64,000 bases of DNA from Dasypus novemcinctus (taxonomy: Eukaryota > Chordata > Mammalia > Cingulata > Dasypodidae), in contig NC_080701.1 in the NCBI RefSeq assembly GCF_030445035.2, positions 13,668,739 through 13,732,738 of the forward strand, read 5' to 3'. The translations under genes were made by a program, and so were the position numbers. This document shows positions 23,891-35,273 of this stretch, in pieces (the stretch's first letter is position 1; the number at the start of each line of letters is the position of its first letter). The notes under the pieces are model-generated. The model had not been told where the DNA came from. It was given only the letters and a program-made list of their open reading frames with translations, and did no database searches.

Positions 23891-26340
23891 TGATGCAAAA
23901 TTTGATGTGATGACTACTGAAGAGGTATACAGTAAGATCTTATCACTCAGCCTCTGGATATGATTCCTTTCATACTCTACTTTTTAGTAGCTAATTAAGA
24001 AATCATGATATACTAAGTAAGCATATAAAAAGAAGGTTCTAAAACTGTATTTTATATAAATATTCCATTTTAAGACTGCAAGAAGGTTATAGTTATCTTT
24101 TTTTTTCTTTCTACGTACCATAGAATTGTTGGGCAAATATTCTTGGATGGCATAATATAGATGTTCTTTTGGCAGGCAAGATGGTAGAGGACAATTTAAG
24201 GTTATATTATTCAGTCAGTTACTGACACTCTATTCTATTGGATGTGGAAAAGAATTGAGGTGCTGTTAATTTGCTTTCTAAATCAAATAGTCATAAAGTT
24301 ATAGAATTTTTAGATTTGGAAAGAAAATTAAATTTTCCTTTTCTGACTCCTATCCCATTTCACAGATGGGAATCTCAGGCCTAGAGAATTGCAGAAATTA
24401 TTTTAATTTCATGTTTAAGGTCAGTGTCTAAGCAAGTTATCTTTTTTCCCTACTATACCACGTTAGAGATAGTTGTACTGCCAACTAACTTTAAAGAAAG
24501 AAATATGCAGTTTCTGATCCTGATATAAGAATAAGGTTGATATGCCTCTGACAAGTAAAATAAATTTACTTAATTGTATTCAATTTAATATCTTTATATG
24601 CAAAATATCTTTAAGTACTCAACATATTTCTAGTACCCTCTATATTCTGACATAGCAGTTTCAATTTCTGTTAGATAATGTTTTAAATTTAAAAATAATA
24701 AAATCAAGCAGAACATAATAAACACGAAAAATTCTCTATTTATACCTGCACAACCTGATATCAGGGAGTTGTAGAAAACATTTGGAAATCATCAGCAACT
24801 AAAAAATTAGTAAAAACATTTATCTTTACCACCATACACAGTGTATAGCATTAAATAAATTTCTACTTAGAGATAAGTATTAAGTTGAATTTACAATGAA
24901 CATGCGATTACTTTTAAACATACTTCTTAAGCACTTATTTCATCCTTTTGTCAATACACTGCGTTACATATAATATAAAAGAGTACATTATTATGACCTA
25001 CTTCCAAAGCTAAAATAGAGGAAGTTGAGAAGGTTGTGACAACCATGAGCTGTAAATATTACTCCTTTTGGCAGTATATTTATGGTCTGAAGATACTATC
25101 TTTGATGTAAAACTTTGCTTTTTGACCCTTTATTTTTTCTGTGATAAAATACTCTTATGGTTTTTTTCTTACTGGAGAAAACATTGTTGGGTTATAAACA
25201 ACAAGCAATGGAAAATACATATACTATGTAAATGATTCAGATATGTTATTTTCATATCTTATTAACTATAGCCAGATCATGTAATTCAGTGTTTTTGTGA
25301 ACAAGTTTGACTGAAATTTAAATTTTGCACAATCTTGATTGAGGAATTTTCTATATTTTTATTATGACAAAATCTTATACCTAAAAATAGAATATTTATG
25401 AATTGAGAAGACTTGTCTATTTCAGGTATCTTCTTTGCTAAGTAGGTTTTGTCTTTGTTACTCTTTAATATTTAAAGGAATTTGATACCTTCTTATTCTT
25501 TTAGAATATTCTGAAAGACTATTCTAGTTTTTTTTTTCTGTTTATATAATTTTAAGTTTGTTTTGGAGTTGAGATTCTACCTACATGTAATAACAAAGTG
25601 AGGCCTTTAATGAGGTCCCTGACAGTATTTTGAATATTCTTTCTTCATGTGCATGTAACTGGAAAATTAAGAGTCGCTTTCAAGGGACCTGTCACCACAG
25701 TGGAGGTAACATGATCTCTGTAAAACACTGAAGCTGTGCAGCCAGGGTTCATCATTTAATTCTCCAGGATTATTTTTAGCACTTATTTGCTTGGAAAGTT
25801 AGGGTAGAATAAAATGCATTTAAAGCTAGATGCCACTTATTCACATATGTATAATATAGGATGGCTTTAAGATAGACATATAAAGCGTACTTTATTTTCT
25901 AAAGGGTACTTTATATGTCAAGAAATGTGTAAGTAAATAAATGAATTTTCTAATTATAGATAGAAGTTATATTCTAATTATATTATTGTAAGTTTAAACA
26001 TTTATTAAATCATTAATGGTATAAGACCATAGGCAATTGTCTTTTTAGTATCATAATTCTATAAAATTAAGACATTCTAGTTTTAGAAGTAGATTGATTT
26101 AAAAAGGAATAACATACCTCAAACATTTTTTATTTTTTAAAAATAAGCTCGTTAACCCATGATACTACTGTAGTTCAAGATTATATGGATTTCCCCCAAC
26201 AAATTGGTTTATAAATATTACATTTACAGTGTGATAAAATTAAGAATGTATAATTTATCCAATTTTAACTATCCACACAGGAAAATGAATTTAATCCAGC
26301 ATAGTTGTATTAGTTGACCAGATATGGGAAAATTTTTGTC
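23891..26340. other. WRN intron 33, middle part, unassigned
   Basis: Very AT-rich. A weak MIR-like match on the minus strand is visible near 24,360-24,440. No other feature was recognised. Confidence 0.5.
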
Positions 26341-26344
26341 TCCT

Positions 26345-26800
26345 TCTTGTAGAGGAGCATTGGCCAATGGAAATATAATGAGCTATATAGGCAATTTTAA
26401 GTTTTCTGGTAGCCACATTTATAAAAGTAAAAACAAACAGGTGCAATTAATTTGAATAATATATTTTATTTAGCCCAGTATATCCAAAAGTTTTATGAGT
26501 TCAATATGGAATCTGTATAACTATTGAGATATTTTATATTCTTTCTACACAGCATATCTCAATTCAGATCCTGAATTTTAATTGGAAATACTTTGTTTGT
26601 ATTTAGATTTCATAAAATTTACAGTTGAAAAAAGTAAATGAACATACCCCGGTTCTTCCAAATATGCTGAAAAGTTTTCCAAAAACCGAATTGAGTTATC
26701 AGTTTATTTTAATTTTAAATTAATTAGAATCATGCAAAATAAATTCAGTTCCTCAATCACACTGACCACATTTCAAGTGTTCATAGCAACATATGGATCA
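26345..26800. repeat. hAT-type (Charlie-like) transposon remnant
   Basis: The sequence 'agcattggccaatggaaata' and 'gtagccacatttataaaagt' at the left, with 'accacatttcaagtgttca' near the right end, are the two ends of a common mammalian non-autonomous hAT element (CCAATAGAAATATAATG and CACATTTCAAGTGCTC type). I give no family name. Confidence 0.6.
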
Positions 26801-28202
26801 TAGTTACTGTATTAACAGAACAATTCTACAGGTAGTTTGGCAATTTTATTTATCAAAATATCAACTGTGTCTAACCTGAGAGTTAGGAATCCTACTTCAA
26901 GGAATCTAGAAATTTGGAAAGGTATGGGTAATATGTTTTCTGTCAGAGCATATTTTTCAATGAAAAATTGAAGCCAATGAAAATCATCAAGTAAATTCTG
27001 GTTCACACACATAACTGAATATTCTTCAGTAATTAAAAACTGATGTCAATTGCTGAATTTTCTGTAGTATTAGGATGGCATAATGACCAAGGAACCTGTA
27101 AAATTTTAGTTTTGTTTAATAGATATGATAGTCACATTGCTGATTTTTATTATATGTAGAAATAATTTTGTCTTAGTACTTCCTACATCTTAAAATTTTA
27201 AAGTTAGGGGAAAATTAAGTGGTAATATATCCTAAGTGGTTATATAGCCCACTGTCCTACTTTCTATTAGCTGTGTGCTGTGTGATTTTCTTTTCCTGGC
27301 TTTTTAATTTTTTTTTCAAATTGCAGTGTTCTTGGGAAGTCCTGGAGTATCAAGATAAGATCTTTGGAGGACAGGAGTAATTTAAACCTGAAAAATATAA
27401 TTAATTAAAGATCACCTTTTTGTCCTGGCATTTAAAAATACGTGGTCTGATAGGTAATAGGAATTGGATATTAGATATGTAATGTTACCAATTTTATAAA
27501 TCACATACAGATGAGTGAATAGATTCTAAACTGCTTACTTTTACCTATTCTAAAGCACTATATTGGAAGGAAATGTGTGAAACATAAATGGTCTGTGTGT
27601 ATTGAGATTGCTACAAAGTTTTAGTTGTGAAGAAATTGACACAGTCTGATCAGTTTGGTTGAGTCATAAAAAAACTAAAAGTTCCTTGCTTCTGAAAATA
27701 AGACATGTCTTCAGAAATGCTCATCTAGTTAATGTGCATTTTAAATAATTGATTTCTTCTATCATGCTATAATAGTCATTGAAAATATTCTTTTTATTAG
27801 CATCTTATTTACAAGTATAATTAGCTTCCATTTTAAGCATGATTTCTTTACAAAGAATTTATTTGTAATTGATGTTTGAAATTTGAAGCAAATTTTCCTT
27901 TAGAAACAATGTTGGGAAAGGTTGTTTAGATTCTCTGGGTAACCTATAAAAAGATAGCTTGCAACCTAATTTATGCTGGCCTGGCTTTGTCTTGGAGGCA
28001 AGGAGTTCAGTTAGTGTACTGAGAGAGGCACATGATTTCACTCTAGTTCATTCTCTAGGACTACAAGCATTTGAAAGAAGAAAATTTTCTTTGGCAATTT
28101 TCCTCCTTTTCTTCAAAATATTCTATTACCATTTCTATCTCATTGGTTTTCTAAAATGATTTGCAGATCTATTTTACAGTCTTCTTTTTACATCATTTAC
28201 AG
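26801..28202. other. WRN intron 33, last part, unassigned
   Basis: AT-rich sequence without a named repeat, up to the exon 34 acceptor. Confidence 0.5.
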
Positions 28203-28411
28203 ATACAAATAAAATTAAACTAATTAGAACGTTGGTTCCTGCAAACATTGACACATACCTGATTCACATGGCAATTGAGATCCTGGAAAAAGATAGCCAA
28301 CTGCTATCCCAGCCTTCATGTCATTCCAACAAAAAGAGATGTTTTCCCAATTCTGAAGAGAGCTGTTTAACTTCCAAGAGAAGCAAGGAAGAAGCAATCA
28401 TTATTACCAAG
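28203..28411 (+). CDS. WRN: WRN exon 34: C-terminal region with nuclear-localisation segment
   Basis: The exon is 209 bp, acceptor 'catcatttacag', donor AAG|gtgtta. It reads [13 protein letters not shown] and, further on, the basic stretches NKKRCF and SKRSKEE that match the human bipartite nuclear-localisation region. The Cys codon at 28,340-28,342 lies where humans carry the C1367R polymorphism (from memory); this genome has Cys. The exon ends AIIITK in place of human VGINTE. Confidence 0.97.
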
Positions 28412-28521
28412 GTGTTAAATATATATAGAATTTTCACAAAGTACCAGTTGTTCAATTTGCATATTCTGATACTAGAATGCTCTAGTTTTTGAACTGCTAT
28501 AAATTCTGATAATGTTACTTC

Positions 28522-28892
28522 TTTTTTTTTAAAAGATTTATTTATTTATTTAATTTCCCCCCCTCCCCCAGTTGTCTGTTCTCTGTGTCTATTTGCTGCC
28601 TCTTGTTTCTTTGTCCGCTTCTGTTGTCGTTAGCGGCATGGGAAGTGTGGGCGGTGCCATTCCTGGGCAGACTGCACTTTCTTTCGCGCTGGGCGGCTCT
28701 CCTTACGGGGCGCACTCCTTGCGCGTGGGGCTCCCCTACGCAGGGGACACCCCTGCGTGGCAGGGCACTCCTTGCGCACATCAGCACTGTGCATGGGCCA
28801 GCTCCACATGGGTCAAGGAGGCCCGGGGTTTGAACCGCTGGCCTTCCATGTGGTAGACGGACGCCCTAACCACTGGGCCAAGTCCGTTTCCC
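28522..28892 (-). mobile_element. DAS-type SINE, antisense in intron 34
   Basis: It lies only 110 bp after exon 34, with its A tail at 28,522 and head at 28,892. Flanking repeats are AATGTTACTTC and AATGTTAACTTC. The body lacks a piece of about 40 bp present in the others (between 'ggcatgggaagtgtgg' and 'gcggtgccattcc'). Confidence 0.9.
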
Positions 28893-30521
28893 AATGTTAA
28901 CTTCTTTATCTGTTTGATTTCCTTTGCTTTTCATAAATCCCATCTGAAAAAAAAAGGATTTTTTTTTACAAAACAGAAAAGGGGAATATAGTCCATCTAT
29001 TTAGCTTTTTACATGGAATGTTAGCTTAAATTTTACCTCTCTCTCATATTTATTATGTAGCCTGAGAAATTATTTTTCTATCACAGGTCTTGAAAATATT
29101 GGCTTTAAGCATATTGTAGTTAGTGTGCTTAATGAATATGAAAACAAATTCTTATATAAATATCCCCAAAGTTGCTTTGTCTATCATTCTGTCACTCATC
29201 ATGGTATGACTGTTATTTGAATATCTAGGGCACAATGATAGTTGTTACTCATAGTGATAAGCACATCCTAATGTGCTTTTTCCCTTGAACAAAGAAAGAT
29301 CACAAGTCCAATATTATTGTAGATGGTGTATTTTATTAAAATCAAATGCTTTGAAATTATTGCTGTGTTAGATAAACAAATTGTAATCAGAAAAACTATT
29401 TTTGACAAGATGTCTCTTTAAAAGATTGTAGATTTGTAATCGGACCTTCAGTATCTTACAGGTCTAAAAATCCCATGACTTTATGATAAAAGTTATGAAA
29501 ACTCATCATTAACTAAAAAATTGTTTTCATTCCTAAAGGACAATAATAGGAATTAGTATTTATATTTGGAGATTAGGGATTCTGTTAAACTTCTCCTTAG
29601 AAATAAGGGAAACTGGTCTTTCCTATTTCTGTGTTTCTGTTAAGGTTTGGATATAGTCATGTCCTGGATAATCAAGTGAAATTTTACTAATTGGAATTCT
29701 TCACATTATTTGAATAATTGAATTTTGTATAAAAAGGTCATTAAAGAAAATATACTTTAGGTAGAGTCAGTGCAGTTTGGCTTCTGTTCCCAGCCTTTTT
29801 CCCCCTCTAATCTGTATAGATTATGCCCAAGACTCTCCTATATTTTTCCCAACTTCCTCTTATCAATACAGAAAAAGGTATTAATTTGTGATTTTTCTTG
29901 ACTAGTGAAGCACATTTATAGGAAAATATTATTTTAACCATACATTAGCGTTTTTGCTTTTTCCCTAAGATGTAACACCTGACCAAGGGGAGCTGGATTA
30001 ATAAAGGGGAGATAGAGTAATAGGTGTTTGAGCCGTGTATGGTATCTCTCCTTCAACTGCCTCCTAGTGTAGGAAGCTACTGTAGAGTTGCTGGGGACTG
30101 AGCCTGCTGGAGGCCTAGTTTCAGGATCTTTCATATGTTGACCTGGATTCATCCCACAGTCTACTTCAAACTATAATTGAGGGTTCTAATTAAAAATAAT
30201 GTCCTTTGAACAAACCCTTTTTATTAATTGATATATTGTTATTTTCAATTCTATTATGTATTCTATTAAGGTAGAAGTTCAGTCATGCCTATGGTTTAAT
30301 GAAGAAAGATTATGTCTTAGTATTGATAGTTTTGTTTTAAGATACTCAGAAAAAATGCCTTTTGGGTAATATTATTATGATCATAATTGTAAAAAGTAGT
30401 ATTTTAGAATAATGAGAAAATTTATTAAGGTTTGCTTGCTTTGCATTGTTTCTTTGCATTGTTTTTTAAATAAGAAGTGGTACATGGCATAACTATTTTG
30501 TATTCCATAAAAATTTTAAAG
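28893..30521. other. WRN intron 34, first part, unassigned
   Basis: AT-rich, with no named repeat. A slightly GC-richer block at 29,960-30,160 is not recognised. Confidence 0.5.
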
Positions 30522-30653
30522 ATTGAAGGAAAACATCCTGGTGATTTCTCACTGCAAGACGAGAGTCACAGAAATTCACTGAGACTAACTTCTCATAATC
30601 AGCCATCAAATGATCCAGAAGTAGAAGATTTATTTACAGAATCTCATTCAAAG
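30522..30653 (+). CDS. WRN: Candidate extra WRN cassette exon (44 codons)
   Basis: Between exons 34 and 35 an open block of exactly 132 bp runs from an AG at 30,520-30,521 to a donor AAG|gtaaaa at 30,654. Both ends are phase 0, as are the flanking exons, so inclusion would add 44 residues without shifting the frame. The product starts IEGKHPGDFSLQDESHRNSL and ends PEVEDLFTESHSK. It is hydrophilic and Ser/Glu/Asp-rich like the rest of the tail. The acceptor tract is only moderately pyrimidine-rich. The human protein as I remember it has no matching residues. It may be a lineage-retained exon, an alternative exon or a chance open block. Confidence 0.4.
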
Positions 30654-31164
30654 GTAAAATTAATTTAATAAAATATTTTTCATGACAAATACATCAGGTT
30701 TGATAGCTAATATGTTTAGATTTTTCTTAGTTATAGATGAAATTAAATGTGAAAATAACACATATATTTCTCAAATTACCTGTGTATGTGGGTACATATA
30801 ATTAGCGAACGAGTTAATGCTTTTTATTCTCAACTTAATAGTAATAGTTTGTGAATGGAACGTGGAGGATTAGAAAGATGTAAACAGTGTCTCAAAATTT
30901 TGTTATGGTTGCTGGGAATTTTAGCCTTCTGAGAAGGAAGTAAGTCACTGGAAAGAAGTGGTTCTGAAGTGACTTAGACTTTATAATTAATCTCTCCTGA
31001 TACTTGTTGTTGAGATGCAAAAGACACATTCAGTGTAAGTAAACATTTCCCCCCTTTTCTGAATGAAATAAAATCATTATTGTAGTTACAGAATAAAAAG
31101 TGAAGATCATATTCTGTAGAAAAGTTATAGAAGATGAAAGACTAAGTGACATTAGGTACCAGTT

Positions 31165-31395
31165 TAATGAGTGCTAAGGATAAATCAGGATGCATGTTGA
31201 CACTTTGTATATAGTCTCATTTAATTACCACAATTGTCTAGTGATGTTATATGTATTCACATTTTGTGTGTGTGAAGAAACTGAGGTTTAGATCACATAG
31301 ATAATGCCATATATTTAGCAACTGGTTCAATTAGGATTCAAACCTGGGTCTAACTGGTTTCAAAGTCCATGATTATTCCATTGTATTAGGCTTAG
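31165..31395 (-). repeat. MIR SINE
   Basis: The sequence 'tgtgaagaaactgaggttta' and then 'ggattcaaacctgggtctaa' is the reverse complement of the MIR core and tRNA-like part. Confidence 0.75.
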
Positions 31396-32971
31396 GTTTT
31401 GTGGTTTTCTTTTCCTGTTCTGCTGCTGTTCAGATATCTTGGTCTGTTTTGTTCTTTTACCTAGTTGTACTCTAGCTGGTTTTCTTGCTTCCAAATGCAT
31501 TCTGGGGTTCACACGCTGTTGTAAGGAACTGTAGTTGTTTATGGCTACAGGTATTTTAATATTAAGATCTTTGGGTGGGAAGCATAGATATTTCTGGGCT
31601 TCCTTTATCTCTACCCAAATACGGTCATTTCTGTGCCATTTTATATCCCTAGTATTTCTTATTTTTCAGTCAAACATAATAGTATATTACAGTGTGTATA
31701 ATCTTGTGTGTTCTTAAGGTCTTCTCTTCCCTGTGAGGAAATTAGTATCTGGGAACAATTACTATCTTAGTCTGGCATTTCTTTAACTTTTGCTAAAATA
31801 CCCTTTTAGTCTTAATTGTTTTTTTTAATTAAAAGCTGAAACAGCTAACAATTTTTACTTTTTTTTCATAAAGTTTCACAATCTTCTGCCTAGAGTTTTT
31901 GCCTTTTTCCTATCCTTAAATATTTTGAAACTTACCAAACAAACAAACAAAAACAAACACATAATAAAACATAGCAAGCAGTTCATGAATAATATATAGA
32001 TATAGCTTTTATTCTTGAAGTAGAATAAATTATATTCTTGTATCTTAGACTTAACAAGCACATTGTAACTTGGATGAGGCCTCCAAGTCCTTCAGATGCC
32101 TCCATTCCCTCAAGTCCTTCTGCTGGAGTCCAGAGTCTCTGTATTTCTGAGGATCTAGTACTCAAACTGAGATAACACAAATTTGTGCTCGTTTAGGCCT
32201 ATGGAACACATATTGACTTAAAACCGTTTTATCTCTTTCGGGTGCAAATGGTATAGTTCATAACCACTGCCTCTTCTTAAATATTTTTTCAGGGACTGTA
32301 AACCTAATGTCCAGAGACTTCATTTAATGCACAAGCCCCCTAATTGTATGCAAAGTATTTTGCTTATCTACATTTATCCATTTTTCTGGAAAATGATCTA
32401 TAGTTTTCAGCAGATGCTCAAAGTAATCTATGAAACACTTATTCAGCAAAGGTTTTTTGAGCATCTAGTTCGTCTTGGGACTATGTGAGATGCTGATGAT
32501 AGTTGAGCCTCTCTTCTGTCATTCAGTGTAGACATTAGAAGTGATATTCTTTTTCGCATGCCTAATGTGTGTGTGTGTGTGTGTGTATGCGTGTGCATAT
32601 GTGTGTGCATGTGTGTATACATGCCCAGGCAGATACCTTCCTCATAACATTAAATTCACTACTTTGGTCAGCTCAGAGTCAAATATTCCATGGGACATAG
32701 ATCTAAAATGAGCTCTATTTCTTTCCTTTCCAGGTGAGTGTCTACACATTAGTGCCTAAGAATAGAAAATGGGATGACAAGTAATTGCCTAAAGAAATGA
32801 TACAATGATTTTTTTCCTCTATTGACTTTTGACCACAGTAAATTCTATAGGTCTAATTATTTTGTTTTATTTGGTTGGGGGTAGAAGAAGTATATTCAGT
32901 AAATTGTGTTAGTTTTTGTGACACACATTCTCATTAGTACAAGTATTTTTTTCTTTTTTTTTCCCCTATAG
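31396..32971. other. WRN intron 34, last part
   Basis: AT-rich, with an (AAAC)n-type tract at 31,936-31,960 and a TG repeat at 32,569-32,625. Nothing else was recognised before the exon 35 acceptor. Confidence 0.55.
32569..32625. repeat. (TG)n microsatellite
   Basis: About ten TG units are followed by interrupted 'tgtatgcgtgtgcatatg' type units. The length is likely polymorphic. Confidence 0.9.
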
Positions 32972-33091
32972 ATTTCTGCAGAAACCTCAAAGAGAAGATT
33001 ACCTGAGTGGTTTGACAAGGGAAGCGAGACCTTAGGTGAAACCAGTAAGAAATCAATTGCCAGAACAAAAAAGAAGTTTTTTTTTAGTTAA
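32972..33091 (+). CDS. WRN: WRN exon 35: C-terminus and stop
   Basis: The acceptor 'ttcccctatag' follows a long pyrimidine tract. The exon reads ISAETSKRRLPEWFDKGSET, then LGETSKKSIARTKKKFFFS and TAA at 33,089-33,091. It corresponds to human SSAERKRRLPVWFAKGSDT and the basic end finishing LFS. The tail is four to five residues longer, and the human GGLFS end is replaced by KFFFS, encoded partly by a nine-base T run. The basic KRR and KKK clusters are kept. Confidence 0.96.
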   Translation: MSAETSKRRLPEWFDKGSETLGETSKKSIARTKKKFFFS

Positions 33092-33695
33092 CTTGGCAGT
33101 TACCAGAAAAATTATGTATATCTTGCTATATTATAAGAGAGGAGAGGTATTTCATTTCTGAAAAGAATTGGATCAAATTTCAGCTAAAAAATATTCTAAT
33201 CCCAAAGTAAAATTACCTGGTTATTGAAAGACTGGCCTGTTAAATCAGCCTTCTGCAATTTACATAAAATATTTGGGTTATCTAAGAACTTGAGAGTCTA
33301 AAATATTAAATTATATCTTTAAGATTCCTTTAAGAAACTGTGTTATCATTCGGTTTTCTCATCTCTTCATTGTAAAACAATGTATTTGGAAAATGTAATG
33401 TGCCATGGTTTCATGTAGTTGATTAGTAGTTGCATGATATGAAATATTCCTATCTTACCAAAATTCTGTTTTTGGAGACAATTGACTTTACTGTTTTTAG
33501 AATAAGCTCTTATAAACATTGTTAAATGGTAATAGTGGACCAGACAGTGAAAATCAAACATTACATTTTGGGTTACATGTAAATAGGGGGAAAGAATGTA
33601 ACAAAGGTTACCAATTACACAATGCAACCACGTGCTTTGTATTTTATACAATATGTCTATTATTTTTAAATAATAAAACAATGGCCTTCATAATG
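33092..33695 (+). other. WRN: WRN 3' untranslated region
   Basis: This is AT-rich sequence from the stop codon to shortly after the AATAAA at 33,672-33,677. No repeat was recognised inside it. The end point is inferred from the signal, with cleavage expected 10-25 bases later. A longer form using later signals cannot be excluded. Confidence 0.65.
33672..33677 (+). promoter_or_regulatory. WRN: Probable polyadenylation signal of WRN
   Basis: AATAAA in the context 'ttaaataataaaacaatgg', about 580 bases after the WRN stop. It is the first canonical hexamer after the stop codon that I found. Confidence 0.6.
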
Positions 33696-34654
33696 AATAT
33701 TATAAAGATATTTGTGTATGTATTTTACTTTCATTTGGTTAATTAATTACATTGAGTATCTTTATTTTTTTTGGATGTCAGGCTTTAATTTTTATATCTC
33801 TTTATGTTGCACGTATCACTTACATATTTAAAACCTATACTGTAACACAGAGTTGGATAACCTATAGTTAATAGAACTTTAAGCAGTTCACCATATGGTT
33901 TATAAATGCATCCCAAAGCCTTTGATGCATTGATTGTTTTTTTATCAAACAGTTCTGAATAAAGAAGAAATATATTTATTATATAAAAGCTAGAAAATTC
34001 AGGGACATGAAAAAAGAAAAAAACAATCTCCCTGAGTTCCACCATTGGATACTCTGTCCTGCCAAACCTTTTTATATTGACTTCTTTTCATTTGTTACAT
34101 GAATAATACATGGATGAATTTCCATTGTAAACCATTCAAGCTATTCTTGAAAACATAAAATTCCCCTTGTTCTCATTTTCCCATGTCCGATTACCAACCC
34201 CTTTCAAGGAAGTAACTCCTTTTAAATAGTGATATATAGTTTTCTAGTCATTTCTTTGCGTATTTACATTCCTTTGGATATATATCTACACATACATTCT
34301 TATTATTTTTATTATAATTAGGATAATACTGTATGCAATGATCTGCAACAAACATTTTTTACTCATGTCATGAAGTCCTCTCCATGTCAGTAAGCGTTGG
34401 CCAGTCGCATTTTTTTTAACATCTACTTAAGATTCCATTTGGTGAATATACCATAATTCACATAACCTTTTTTATATTGGTGATTTTGTTAGTTTTGCCT
34501 TATTTCAGGTAGTTTCTAGAAGTGGAATAACATAGTCAGACATAAACGTTGTTAGTTATTTTTCACTTTGAAATATCATGGACATGTTTTTTCCCTGTCA
34601 CCAGTCTTCCACAGAATCTTTTTTGTTGTTTTATATTGTAAAATTATTTTTTAA
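33696..34654. other. WRN downstream flank
   Basis: Intergenic AT-rich sequence. From about 34,080 to 34,640 it resembles an old antisense L1 3' end ('cctttcaaggaagtaact' and 'cctctccatgtcagtaagc'), which I hold only weakly. No gene was found. Confidence 0.45.
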
Positions 34655-35273
34655 GTTTGGTCTGTGGATCCCAGCAGGTCCCTAAGACCCTTTTAGGAGA
34701 TCTACAAAGTCAAAACTATTTTCATAATAATTCCAACATGTTATTTGTCTTTTGCACTATGCTGCCATTTGCACTGAGGGTGCAAAGCAATAGCGAGTAA
34801 AACCTTGGGCACCTTAGCACAAATCAAGGCAGTGGCTCCAAATCATGGATTTTATTATTTCTCAATTTTTGAATACATACGTTTTCAATATTCTGTGTGA
34901 AGAAATGTTAAGTATGCATAAAGCATTCATGCTGCGTAACAAAGTTTGATGGTTGTTTCAAGGAAAATCACTTGTTTGGTTATTTGAGTTGCTCATTGAA
35001 TTAGCTGCTTTTGTCTTGGAAAACCATTTTTACCAAAAAGAATCACCGAGAGACAAGCTATGGTTGGGTATTCAGTCTTGGGTATTTGGCAGACATGCTT
35101 AAATATGAATGAAGCAGGCCTCTTGCTTTAAGGAAAAAACTGTTGGTATTTATTGCTAATGATAAAATGTAAGATTTTTTAGGAAAACTTAAAAATTTGG
35201 AAACCTTGCATCCACCAGTGTGTACTTGACAGCTTCCCAGTACCTAAAGAGTTTTCCAGTAAGTTGGGTGGAG

